From contig FR890609.1 of the NCBI GenBank assembly GCA_000435075.1, forward strand, positions 11,310 to 44,189: a stretch of DNA of 32,880 nucleotides. The letters run 5' to 3'. Both the position numbers and the translations under genes were made by a program. The notes below the pieces were generated by a model. It was given only the letters and a program-made list of their open reading frames with translations. It made no database searches and was not told the DNA's origin. The stretch's first letter is position 1; the number at the start of each line of letters is the position of its first letter. Source of the stretch: Bacteroides sp. CAG:770. Lineage in GTDB: Bacteria > Bacteroidota > Bacteroidia > Bacteroidales > UBA932. This document shows positions 25,071 to 32,818 of this stretch, one piece after another.

Positions 25071-27383
25071 ATGAAAAGAATCCTCTTTCTGTTTATCTGT
25101 CCGCTTCTGGCGGTTGCCTGCAACAAACGGGTTGTTGCTGATTATAATGTAATTCCGCAAGTACAGAATCTGTCCGTCAAGGACGGAGATGTGTATGTCT
25201 TCGATTCGTCCAGAAAACTGGTGTACGACAATCAGGACTGCAGACGTTCTCTTGAGTTGTTTGCCCAGGATCTCGAAGAACTTGTCGGGATAAGACCTTC
25301 GGTTGCTGCAGGTACTTCTGAAGATGCTAAGGGCAATGTTTATTTTACACTTGGTCTTCAGGACGGAAGGAAAGAGGCCTATAGTATAAATGTCAGCTCT
25401 GACGGTATTCTTGTCCGGGCTGTTGCTCCAGAAGGAATCTATAGGGCAACCAGAACTCTTTTGAAGTCGGTCGGTACCGAAAAAATATCTTCGGTGGAGT
25501 TCCCGTCAGCCGAAGTGTCCGACTGGCCCCGCTTCGGATACAGGGGGCTTATGCTCGATGTCAGCAGACATTTTTCTGATGTTGAGATGGTGAAGCGTAC
25601 CATTGATATGCTTGCGCTTCACCAGCTCAATATATTCCATTGGCATCTTACTGACGATCAGGGTTGGCGAATTGAAATCAAGAGCCATCCGGAATTGACT
25701 GAGGTCGGAGCGTGGCGCGACGACACTGTTGTAGGCCGTTATCTTGGCGGTACGGATTATCCTACGGACGGGAAACGCCACGGCGGGTTCTATACTCAGG
25801 AACAGATTCGTGAGATTGTGGCATATGCCAAGGAACGATATATAGAGATAATTCCGGAAATTGACCTTCCGGGACATACATCCGCAGTTTTGGCTGCATA
25901 TCCCCAGTTGGGCTGCGAAGATAAAGAATACAAGGTGGCAAACAGATGGGGCGTAATCCGGGACGTCCTGTGTGCCGGAAATCCTGCTTCGCTCGACCTG
26001 TTCAAAGATATAATGGACGAGGTATGTGACCTGTTCCCTGGTAAATACATTCATCTTGGAGGTGATGAGTGTGTGAAAGACAGATGGAAAGCCTGTCCAA
26101 AATGTCAGAAGAAAATCAGAGAACTCGGTTTAAAAGACGTGGGCCGGTATTCTAAAGAAGATTATCTTCAGAGCTGGTTTATGGGAGAGGTTGCTTCTTA
26201 TGTCCAGAGTAAAGGAAAACGCGTGATCGGATGGGATGAAATACTTGAAGGAGTCCCGATGGATGACTCCGTAATCATGTCCTGGCGAGGAACTGAAGGC
26301 GGTATTACTGCAGCCCGCATGGGGCATGATGTGGTCATGACACCTACATCAGATATGTACTTTGACCAAAGTCAGACATTGGCAAGCCAACTTGAGGAGA
26401 TTCCCGTCGGAGGATTTATCAATGTCATGAAAGTCTATTCCTACGAGCCTCTTCCAGCCTCGCTTACTCCTGAACAGCAGAAACATATACTCGGATGCCA
26501 AGCTAATGTCTGGTGCGAATATATGCCGGAGGAAAGAATCCGTCAGTATCAGATGCTTCCGAGACTTGCAGCATTGTCTGAGGTGCAGTGGACAATGCCG
26601 GAGCGCAAGAATTACAAAGACTTCCCGAAAAGGTTGCCGAAAATGCTGTCAATATATGACCATTACGGATATAATTATGCAAAACATATTTTCGATGTGG
26701 CCTGCAGCTATTCTGTCAATGTAGAGAAAGGCTCTCTTGAGGTGTCTCTCTCCACGCTCGGGAATGATCCTATCTATTACACATTGGATGGAACGTCGCC
26801 ACAGACAAAGAAAGCTATGTTGTATGATGACACTCCTATTGTGATTTCATCTCCGTCAGAACTGAAAGTGTCTGTTCTCAGAAACGGTAAATTCACAAAA
26901 GAGGAAACCCTTTTCAAGCTGGACTGCAACAAGGCGACTTTCAAGAAGGTGAACATATCTACCACATTGAACATAATGCAGGCACATCTGCCGCATGAAA
27001 TTCTTACAGATGGCATCGTCGGCTCACTCCGTTGCGATGATTATCGTTGGATGAGCTGTACCGGCAGAATGTCATTGGTCCTGGATCTCGGAAAATCAGA
27101 ATCATTCAGCCGCATAGGCTGGGTTGCGCTTAATTCCCAGTCGGAGAATATACTTGTTCCTCAGAATGTGAAAATTCAGATTTCGGAGGACGGAAAGCAA
27201 TACTGCACCATATTGGACATAGAAAAAAATCACGAAATCCAGGCCGAGCAGTCTGTTGAACGTATTTCGGAAGAAGTGGGGGCGCAGACGGCCCGCTATA
27301 TCAAAATGGATTTCGATTCATACAAATATCCGGACAAAACATCTCCATCGTGGGTGTTCCTCAGCGAACTTATCGTGGAATAA
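25071..27383 (+). CDS. GH20 beta-N-acetylhexosaminidase, second, with chitobiase-type and F5/8-type C-terminal domains
   Basis: A 770-aa lipoprotein from the ATG at 25071 (Cys17 in 'LLAVACNKR'); an in-frame TTG at 25062 is less likely. A GH20b-like N-terminal domain spans about 25-150. The GH20 barrel spans about 155-520: 'YRGLMLDVSRHF', 'HWHLTDDQGWRI', 'EIDLPGH' and catalytic Asp332-Glu333 in 'HLGGDECV'. Then a chitobiase/HEX C-terminal segment ('YYTLDGTSPQTKKAMLYDD') and an F5/8-like module at the end. It probably cleaves a different beta-HexNAc linkage from its neighbour (inference). GH89 follows 34 nt later. Confidence 0.95.
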   Translation: MKRILFLFICPLLAVACNKRVVADYNVIPQVQNLSVKDGDVYVFDSSRKLVYDNQDCRRSLELFAQDLEELVGIRPSVAAGTSEDAKGNVYFTLGLQDGRKEAYSINVSSDGILVRAVAPEGIYRATRTLLKSVGTEKISSVEFPSAEVSDWPRFGYRGLMLDVSRHFSDVEMVKRTIDMLALHQLNIFHWHLTDDQGWRIEIKSHPELTEVGAWRDDTVVGRYLGGTDYPTDGKRHGGFYTQEQIREIVAYAKERYIEIIPEIDLPGHTSAVLAAYPQLGCEDKEYKVANRWGVIRDVLCAGNPASLDLFKDIMDEVCDLFPGKYIHLGGDECVKDRWKACPKCQKKIRELGLKDVGRYSKEDYLQSWFMGEVASYVQSKGKRVIGWDEILEGVPMDDSVIMSWRGTEGGITAARMGHDVVMTPTSDMYFDQSQTLASQLEEIPVGGFINVMKVYSYEPLPASLTPEQQKHILGCQANVWCEYMPEERIRQYQMLPRLAALSEVQWTMPERKNYKDFPKRLPKMLSIYDHYGYNYAKHIFDVACSYSVNVEKGSLEVSLSTLGNDPIYYTLDGTSPQTKKAMLYDDTPIVISSPSELKVSVLRNGKFTKEETLFKLDCNKATFKKVNISTTLNIMQAHLPHEILTDGIVGSLRCDDYRWMSCTGRMSLVLDLGKSESFSRIGWVALNSQSENILVPQNVKIQISEDGKQYCTILDIEKNHEIQAEQSVERISEEVGAQTARYIKMDFDSYKYPDKTSPSWVFLSELIVE

Positions 27384-27417
27384 TATGGCAATCCATAGGA
27401 AAAATAGGGAATCATAT

Positions 27418-29730
27418 ATGAGAAATATCGCTAGAATACTGTTTGTGCTGCTGATGGCGCTCTCAGTAAGTTGTGTGCCTGACAATTCGCCGGCGGAGAT
27501 GAAAGAAATGGTAGGGAGACTCTGTCCGGAACATTCAAATAGTTTCAGATTCGAGTACCTTTCAGATCAGCCGGACAGCATTGACAGCTATTCTATTGAG
27601 ACATATAAGGGTAAGATACTGATAAAAGGAAATACGGTCAATTCAATGGCTGTAGGCCTCAATGCTTACCTTAAGAATTTTTGTAATACGAGGGTGTCCT
27701 GGTATGCCTCTGATCCTGTCGATATGCCTTCGGTTCTTCCTTTGCCGGAGAATAAAATCCAGGCAAGTGCAAGATGCTCCAACCGGTTCTTCTTGAACTA
27801 CTGCACGTTTGGCTATACCATGCCTTACTGGAAATGGTCAGACTGGGAGCGGCTTATAGACTGGATGGCGCTTAATGGTGTCAATATGCCATTGGCGATT
27901 ACCGGGCAGGAATCAATATGGTATAAAGTATGGACTGACATGGGCTTGACTGACGAACAGATCCGTTCATATTTTACAGGGCCGGCTCATCTCCCTTGGC
28001 ATAGAATGTCAAATGTGGATTATTGGCAGAGTCCTTTGCCTGAATCATGGTTGGAAAACCAGGAGGAATTACAGAAAAAGATATTGAAACGGGAGCGCTC
28101 ATTGGGAATGACACCGGTCTTGCCGGCATTTGCTGGGCACGTTCCTGCTGAGTTGAAACAAGTACGTCCTGAGGCTAAGATTTATACTATGAGCCAATGG
28201 GGTGGATATGACGACAGATACAGAAGCCATTTCATTGACCCTGAAGATCCTCTCTATTCTGAAATACAGAGACGATTCCTTGAGGCGCAGACTGAAGTTT
28301 ACGGTACGGACCATATCTATGGCATTGACCCTTTCAATGAAGTGGATTCTCCGGACTGGAACGAAGAGTTCCTTTCAAATGTGTCGAAAAAGATATACAA
28401 ATCCATTGAATCTGTAGATAAGGATGCTGTCTGGCTTCAGATGACGTGGATGTTCTATCATTCGGCTGAGAAATGGACGGACTCCAGGATTGAGGCTTTC
28501 CTGAACGCGGTGCCTGAGAATAAATTGGTCTTGCTTGACTATTATTGTGATTTCGAGGAACTGTGGCGCAGGACGAAGAATTATTATGGCAAGCCGTACA
28601 TCTGGTGCTATCTTGGCAATTTCGGCGGAAATACCATGCTTGCAGGAGATATTGACGATGTTGATTTCAAGATCAACAGGCTGTTTGAAGAAGGCGGGGA
28701 TAATGTCTTCGGCGTAGGCATCACATTGGAAGGTCTCGATGTCAATCCGTTGATGTATGAATATGTTTTTGACAAGGTCTGGAATCCAGATATGAGACCG
28801 CAGGACTGGATTAGGACCTGGTCTCTAAGTAGAGGGGGAAAGGTCAATGAAAAAGTGAATTCAGCTTGGCAGAAACTGCATGAGGAGATTTATACGAAGC
28901 CGGCTTTATGTGGTCAGGCCGTGCTGATAAATGCCAGGCCACAGTTGGAAGGTGTCCAGGGCTGGAATACCCATCCTGAGTATCATTATGACAATGATGT
29001 GTTGTGGCGAATTTGGGAAGAACTGCTTTCTGCCGGGGATATCGACAATGCGCTTTTCAAGTTTGATGTGATCAATGTCGGCCGTCAGGTTTTGGGAAAT
29101 CTTTTTTCTGATTTCCGCGACCGTTTTACGGAATGCTACAAAAAGCATGATATTCTTGGTGCGGAGAAGATGGCTGCTCAGATGGACCAGCTCATAGCCG
29201 ATTCGGACAGGCTCCTTTCCTGCTCGATTGAACTCAATATGGGAAAGTGGATCAGAGATGCAAGGGAATTCGGAACAACTGAGCAGGAGAAACGGTATTA
29301 CGAAGAAAATGCAAGATGCATAGTTTCAGTCTGGGGACAGAAAGGAACTCAGCTTAACGATTATGCAAACAGGGGATGGGCTGGACTTACCCGCAGTTTT
29401 TATCGTGAGCGCTGGAGCCGTTTCACCTCAGCCGTGATATCAGCCATGAAATCAGGAAGGCAGTTTTCCCAGGACGACTATCAGAAGGATATCATTGAAT
29501 TTGAATATCAATGGACATTGCAGCATGAGGATTTCCCTTTGGTTTCCGGAGAAAATCCCTTCAATGTTGCCTCTGAATTGTCGGAAAAATATCGTGTGAT
29601 TACAGCTCGTGAGCAAAGCACGGATGTGCTTGTAGTGGGTGGCGGAACAAGTGGGGTGGCTGCCGGTATCCAGGCGGCTTCGGGAAAGCATACAAGCTCC
29701 GATCGGGCCGCCTTTCTTTCCGAGTTTTGA
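27418..29730 (+). CDS. GH89 alpha-N-acetylglucosaminidase with an FAD-binding stump at its C-terminus
   Basis: A 770-aa lipoprotein from the ATG at 27418 (MRNIARILFVLLMALSVSC, Cys19). The ATG at 27385 would add 11 residues; the frame further upstream lies inside the previous gene. NAGLU/GH89 motifs are clear: 'RFFLNYCTFGYTMPYWKW', 'MALNGVNMPLAITGQE', 'GIDPFNEVD' with Glu308 and 'GITLEGLDVNP' with Glu438, the two expected catalytic glutamates. It removes terminal alpha-GlcNAc. Residues 735-754 (DVLVVGGGTSGVAAGIQAA) are a dinucleotide-binding fingerprint (GGGTSG) typical of FAD-dependent oxidoreductase N-termini, followed by only 16 unrelated residues. That tail does not belong to GH89 and appears to be the remnant of a deleted fusion partner. 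Confidence 0.93.
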   Translation: MRNIARILFVLLMALSVSCVPDNSPAEMKEMVGRLCPEHSNSFRFEYLSDQPDSIDSYSIETYKGKILIKGNTVNSMAVGLNAYLKNFCNTRVSWYASDPVDMPSVLPLPENKIQASARCSNRFFLNYCTFGYTMPYWKWSDWERLIDWMALNGVNMPLAITGQESIWYKVWTDMGLTDEQIRSYFTGPAHLPWHRMSNVDYWQSPLPESWLENQEELQKKILKRERSLGMTPVLPAFAGHVPAELKQVRPEAKIYTMSQWGGYDDRYRSHFIDPEDPLYSEIQRRFLEAQTEVYGTDHIYGIDPFNEVDSPDWNEEFLSNVSKKIYKSIESVDKDAVWLQMTWMFYHSAEKWTDSRIEAFLNAVPENKLVLLDYYCDFEELWRRTKNYYGKPYIWCYLGNFGGNTMLAGDIDDVDFKINRLFEEGGDNVFGVGITLEGLDVNPLMYEYVFDKVWNPDMRPQDWIRTWSLSRGGKVNEKVNSAWQKLHEEIYTKPALCGQAVLINARPQLEGVQGWNTHPEYHYDNDVLWRIWEELLSAGDIDNALFKFDVINVGRQVLGNLFSDFRDRFTECYKKHDILGAEKMAAQMDQLIADSDRLLSCSIELNMGKWIRDAREFGTTEQEKRYYEENARCIVSVWGQKGTQLNDYANRGWAGLTRSFYRERWSRFTSAVISAMKSGRQFSQDDYQKDIIEFEYQWTLQHEDFPLVSGENPFNVASELSEKYRVITAREQSTDVLVVGGGTSGVAAGIQAASGKHTSSDRAAFLSEF
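29673..29720 (+). terminator. Possible terminator overlapping the GH89 stop region
   Basis: GGCGGC (29673-29678) and GCCGCC (29707-29712) are complementary and followed by TTTCTTTC. A smaller GCTT/AAGC hairpin lies in the loop. It falls inside the last GH89 codons and just upstream of a new promoter, so it may end the main PUL transcript. The loop is long, so the call is weak. Confidence 0.3.
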
Positions 29731-29769
29731 AAATAATTTAAATAGACTGAGGTTATTAATAAAATTTTA

Positions 29770-29777
29770 TATATTTG
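29770..29777 (+). promoter_or_regulatory. -7 box TATATTTG before the DUF4434 gene
   Basis: An exact TAnnTTTG match followed by C, 27 nt before the ATG at 29804. The core is identical to the main PUL promoter (9987). It suggests that the DUF4434-MFS pair is transcribed separately or from an internal promoter. Confidence 0.6.
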
Positions 29778-29803
29778 CATCTCTAATAAAATTTGGCATT
29801 TTT

Positions 29804-30889
29804 ATGACCGACAGACGTGGTTTCTTAAAGTCTATGGCAGCGGCCGCATCTACTGCTGCTGTGGCATCTGTACTTCCGACTGCTTGCGGAAGTGCTGATG
29901 ATAGAGTGATTGACGGGGGCTTGGCCTCCGGTTCAGGTCTCATTGTTCCGAAAGGGCAAGGCCTTCGTATAACAGGGACATTCCTTGACGAGATTTCTCA
30001 TGATATCCCTCATCAGAATTGGGGCGAGAAAGAATGGGACATGGATTTTCGCTATATGAAATCAATCGGTATAGATACGGTAATCTGCATCCGCTCCGGT
30101 TATCGGAAATTCATTACATATCCGTCTCCGTATCTTTTGAAAAAGGGCTGCTATATGCCGTCGGTGGACCTTATTGACATGTTCCTCCGGCTGGCTCGGA
30201 AATATGGGATGAAGTTCTGGTTCGGACTGTATGATTCCGGAAGATATTGGGATACCGGTGACTTGTCATATGAAATAGAAGACAACAAATTCGTGATTGA
30301 TGAAGTCTGGGAAAGGTATGGCCGCAAATATGACAGTTTCGGCGGATGGTATATCAGTGGAGAAATCAGTCGTAGGACAAAGGGGGCAATCGATGCGTTT
30401 CATGCTATGGGCAAACAGTGCAAGGATGTGTCAGGCGGGCTTCCTACCTTCATTTCCCCGTGGATTGACGGTAAGAAGGCCGTGATGGGCACTGCTCTCA
30501 AGACGCGTGAAGATGCTGTTTCCGTTCAGGAGCACGAGCGTGAATGGAATGAGATTTTCGACGGAATCCATGATGTTGTAGATGCCTGTGCCTTTCAGGA
30601 CGGTCACATTGACTATGATGAGTTGGATGCGTTCTTCTCTGTGAACAAGAAACTTGCGGACAAGTATGGAATGCAGTGTTGGACAAATGCTGAGACTGTT
30701 GACCGTGATATGCCTATCAAATTCTTGCCTATCAAGTTCGATAAACTTCGTATGAAACTTGAAGCGGCTGCGCGCTGTGGCTATGACAAGGCGATTACTT
30801 TCGAGTTCTCTCATTTCATGTCGCCTCAATCTGCATATCTTCAGGCCGGTCATTTGTATGACAGATATAAAGAATACTTCGAAATATGA
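29804..30889 (+). CDS. DUF4434-type TIM-barrel protein exported by Tat, lipoprotein
   Basis: A 361-aa protein starting MTDRRGFLKSMAAAAS. The twin-arginine motif DRRGFLK (residues 3-9) and a lipobox 'LPTAC' (Cys28) point to Tat export and lipidation. The body resembles DUF4434 ('RITGTFLDEISHDIPHQNWGEKEWDMDFRYMK' region at about 51-82, 'GMKFWFGLYDSGRYW', 'FGGWYISGEISR', 'AITFEFSHFM'). It has a TIM-barrel pattern with Glu residues at strand ends, so glycosidase activity is plausible but unproven. Tat export suggests folding in the cytosol, possibly with a cofactor. It overlaps the MFS gene by 4 nt. The longer frame from 29639 runs through the GH89 end and the promoter and was rejected. Confidence 0.75.
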   Translation: MTDRRGFLKSMAAAASTAAVASVLPTACGSADDRVIDGGLASGSGLIVPKGQGLRITGTFLDEISHDIPHQNWGEKEWDMDFRYMKSIGIDTVICIRSGYRKFITYPSPYLLKKGCYMPSVDLIDMFLRLARKYGMKFWFGLYDSGRYWDTGDLSYEIEDNKFVIDEVWERYGRKYDSFGGWYISGEISRRTKGAIDAFHAMGKQCKDVSGGLPTFISPWIDGKKAVMGTALKTREDAVSVQEHEREWNEIFDGIHDVVDACAFQDGHIDYDELDAFFSVNKKLADKYGMQCWTNAETVDRDMPIKFLPIKFDKLRMKLEAAARCGYDKAITFEFSHFMSPQSAYLQAGHLYDRYKEYFEI

Positions 30890-32301
30890 AAAAAGAAAAC
30901 TTTGGATATGTAGTGTTCCTCTCGGTTGTGGCGGCAATCGGAGGAATACTTTTCGGATATGATACTGCAGTGATTTCGGGTACTACGTCGATTGTCGCTA
31001 CGCAGTTCGGACTTGATACCATTCAGCTTGGATGGTATGTTGGCTGTGCTCTTATCGGGTCTATAGCCGGTGTCGCTTCGGCGGGTGTCATCAGTGACCG
31101 TTTCGGCCGTAAAAAGTCAATGCTGTTTGCGGCATTCATGTTCAGCCTTTCAGCAATAGGCTGCGCGATTTGCGGTTCATTTACAGAACTTGTCGTTTAC
31201 CGTATAATCGGAGGGGTGGGTATCGGAGTTGTCTCTATTGTTTCTCCTATCTATATCTCAGAGGTCGCGATGGCAAACAGGCGCGGTGCTCTTGTATCTC
31301 TTTATCAGTTGGCGATCACCATAGGTTTCCTTTTCGCCTATTTTATAAACTGGTGGATACTTTCAGTGGCTGAGACAGCTGCATTGGACCCGGCAGCGCG
31401 TTTTATATCTGATTTTATGAACAAGACAATGGTGGATGAGTATTGGCGAGGAATGCTCGGTTCTGAGACAATTCCGGCTCTGCTGTTTTTCTTTATCATA
31501 TTCTTGATTCCGGAGAGTCCCCGTTGGCTAATCGTTCATGGAGAGGGGCGGAAGGCTTCCTCTATTCTGCAGAAGATTTATCTTTCTCCTGATGAGGCAT
31601 CTCGCCAGAAGTCCATTACTGAAGAATCTATAAGAGGAGAGGTGAAAACAGAGTGGAAAGCACTCCTCTCGCCGGGTATACTGAAGGCTGTCCTTATCGG
31701 CTCCGCCATTGCTATACTGGGGCAGTTCATGGGTGTCAATGCAGTTCTGTATTATGGCCCGGAGATCTTCAAGAAGGCTGGCCTTTCGTCTGGAAATGCT
31801 CTGTTCTCACAGGTCCTTGTGGGCTTCGTGAATATGGGAACTACAGTCATAGCATTGCTCATTATTGACAGAGTGGGACGAAAGAAACTTGTTTACTGGG
31901 GCGTTTCCGGAATGATACTCTCGCTCTTGATGATAGGATTCTACTTCATCTTCCCTGAACAGCTTGGCAGTATCTTCATGTTGGTTTTCTTCCTGTTCTA
32001 TGTTTTCTGCTGCGCGATTTCCATCTGCGCCGTCGTATTTGTCCTCCTGTCGGAAATGTATCCGAACAATGTTCGTGGTATAGCAATGTCAATCGCAGGT
32101 CTGGCGCTTTGGATAGGCACATATCTCGTAGGCCAGCTGACCCCATGGCTGCTTGCCAATGTCCCTCCTTTTGCCCCTGCAGGCACCTTCTTCCTCTTTG
32201 CGCTGATGTGTGTCCCATACTTGCTCATCATGTGGAAACTTGTCCCTGAGACCACAGGCAAGACGCTCGAAGAAATCGAACGTTACTGGAAAGACCGCTG
32301 A
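30886..32301 (+). CDS. MFS transporter, sugar porter family
   Basis: A 471-aa protein with 12 predicted membrane segments. Sugar-porter signatures: 'GGILFGYDTAVISG' in helix 1, 'DRFGRKKS' in loop 2-3, 'ISEVAMANRRGALVSLYQLAITIG' region at about 125-148, 'PESPRWLI', 'DRVGRKKL' in loop 8-9 and 'VPETTGKTLEEIE' at the C-terminus. These proteins import monosaccharides with H+. Here it should bring the PUL's released sugar across the inner membrane before epimerisation by the AGE enzyme (inference). It is translationally coupled to the DUF4434 gene (ATGA overlap) and is the last gene of the PUL. Confidence 0.92.
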   Translation: MKKENFGYVVFLSVVAAIGGILFGYDTAVISGTTSIVATQFGLDTIQLGWYVGCALIGSIAGVASAGVISDRFGRKKSMLFAAFMFSLSAIGCAICGSFTELVVYRIIGGVGIGVVSIVSPIYISEVAMANRRGALVSLYQLAITIGFLFAYFINWWILSVAETAALDPAARFISDFMNKTMVDEYWRGMLGSETIPALLFFFIIFLIPESPRWLIVHGEGRKASSILQKIYLSPDEASRQKSITEESIRGEVKTEWKALLSPGILKAVLIGSAIAILGQFMGVNAVLYYGPEIFKKAGLSSGNALFSQVLVGFVNMGTTVIALLIIDRVGRKKLVYWGVSGMILSLLMIGFYFIFPEQLGSIFMLVFFLFYVFCCAISICAVVFVLLSEMYPNNVRGIAMSIAGLALWIGTYLVGQLTPWLLANVPPFAPAGTFFLFALMCVPYLLIMWKLVPETTGKTLEEIERYWKDR

Positions 32302-32356
32302 ACCTTATCAGTTTGGCTTCGCCTGTTTCGGATTTTAAAGTGTCAAACTTCCGTAA

Positions 32357-32386
32357 GGGAAATTAGGCGGCAACATGTATTTCGTG
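32357..32386 (+). pseudogene. Decayed remnant of a SUMF lipoprotein 3' end
   Basis: 27 of 30 bases match 9611-9640 in the second SUMF gene, with 17 in a row at 32370-32386. The match runs straight into the 45-bp repeat. Relative to the left side it is as if 52 bp (9641-9692, bounded by TTCGTG and TTTGTG) had been deleted. It has no open frame of its own. Confidence 0.65.
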
Positions 32387-32428
32387 CATTTTCGTTACAA
32401 AATGCATGGATTTCCAAAAATAATGCTT
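32384..32428. repeat. 45-bp perfect direct repeat, right copy, in the rpsO promoter
   Basis: Identical to 9690-9734. It ends at T32428, the first base of the rpsO -7 box, so it makes up the upstream half of the promoter. It contains TGCATTTT / AAAATGCA (32385-32406). The two copies are 22,694 bp apart and bracket the whole PUL. Confidence 0.95.
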
Positions 32429-32435
32429 AACTTTG
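32428..32435 (+). promoter_or_regulatory. rpsO promoter, -7 box TAACTTTG
   Basis: An exact TAnnTTTG match followed by CA, giving a start near 32442 and a leader of about 53 nt. The -33 element is not obvious within the 45-bp repeat. Confidence 0.7.
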
Positions 32436-32465
32436 CACCCGCTTTTGTCCTTTAAAGGACGGGTG
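32436..32465 (+). promoter_or_regulatory. Palindrome/hairpin at the start of the rpsO leader
   Basis: GTCCTTTAAAGGAC (32447-32460) is a perfect 14-bp palindrome. Flanking CACCCG and CGGGTG can pair outside it if transcription starts early enough. Ribosomal protein S15 often represses its own mRNA through leader structures, so this is a candidate S15 binding site; I do not recognise it as a named RNA family. Confidence 0.45.
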
Positions 32466-32494
32466 TTGTTTAATTTAACTAAATTTTTTGCGAA

Positions 32495-32770
32495 ATGGCT
32501 GAGTATTTACAGGCTGAAAGGAAGCAAGAGATTTTCGCGAAGTACGGAAAGTCTAATACAGACACCGGCTCTCCAGAGAGTCAAGTTGCTCTATTTTCCT
32601 ACCGTATCAATCACCTCACAGAGCATGTGAAGAAGAACAAGAAAGACGTTGTAACTCGTCGTTCACTTCTCCGTCTCGTAGGTAAAAGACGTCAGCTTCT
32701 GGACTATCTCCAGAGAGTTGATATCGAGAGATACAGAAGCATCGTTAAGGAGCTTGGTCTCCGTCGATAA
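32495..32770 (+). CDS. rpsO: 30S ribosomal protein S15
   Basis: At 91 aa this is the normal S15 length. It has the family core 'DTGSPESQVALFSYRINHLTEHVKKNKKD' region at about 23-51 and 'RRSLLRLVGKRRQLLDYL' (about 56-73), ending 'KELGLRR'. S15 binds 16S rRNA early in small-subunit assembly. It has its own promoter and terminator. The gene is core and vertically inherited, so it marks the fixed right boundary of the accessory PUL. Confidence 0.98.
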   Translation: MAEYLQAERKQEIFAKYGKSNTDTGSPESQVALFSYRINHLTEHVKKNKKDVVTRRSLLRLVGKRRQLLDYLQRVDIERYRSIVKELGLRR

Positions 32771-32784
32771 TACGATAGGAAACG

Positions 32785-32818
32785 AAAAGACCGGTTCCTG
32801 GTGGGAGCCGGTCTTTTT
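32785..32818 (+). terminator. rpsO rho-independent terminator
   Basis: AAAAGACCGG (32785-32794) and CCGGTCTTTT (32808-32817) form a perfect 10-bp stem, extended inward by four pairs including one G-U. The stem ends in a T-run to 32818. It lies 15 nt after the rpsO stop. Confidence 0.93.

Noticed and set aside
27256..27417. GH89 frame extending back to 27256
   Set aside because: The extension overlaps the end of the GH20 gene and hides the lipoprotein signal; the ATG at 27418 is preferred.
29639..29803. DUF4434 frame extending back to 29639
   Set aside because: It runs through the GH89 end and the -7 box at 29770. The Tat signal begins at 29804.
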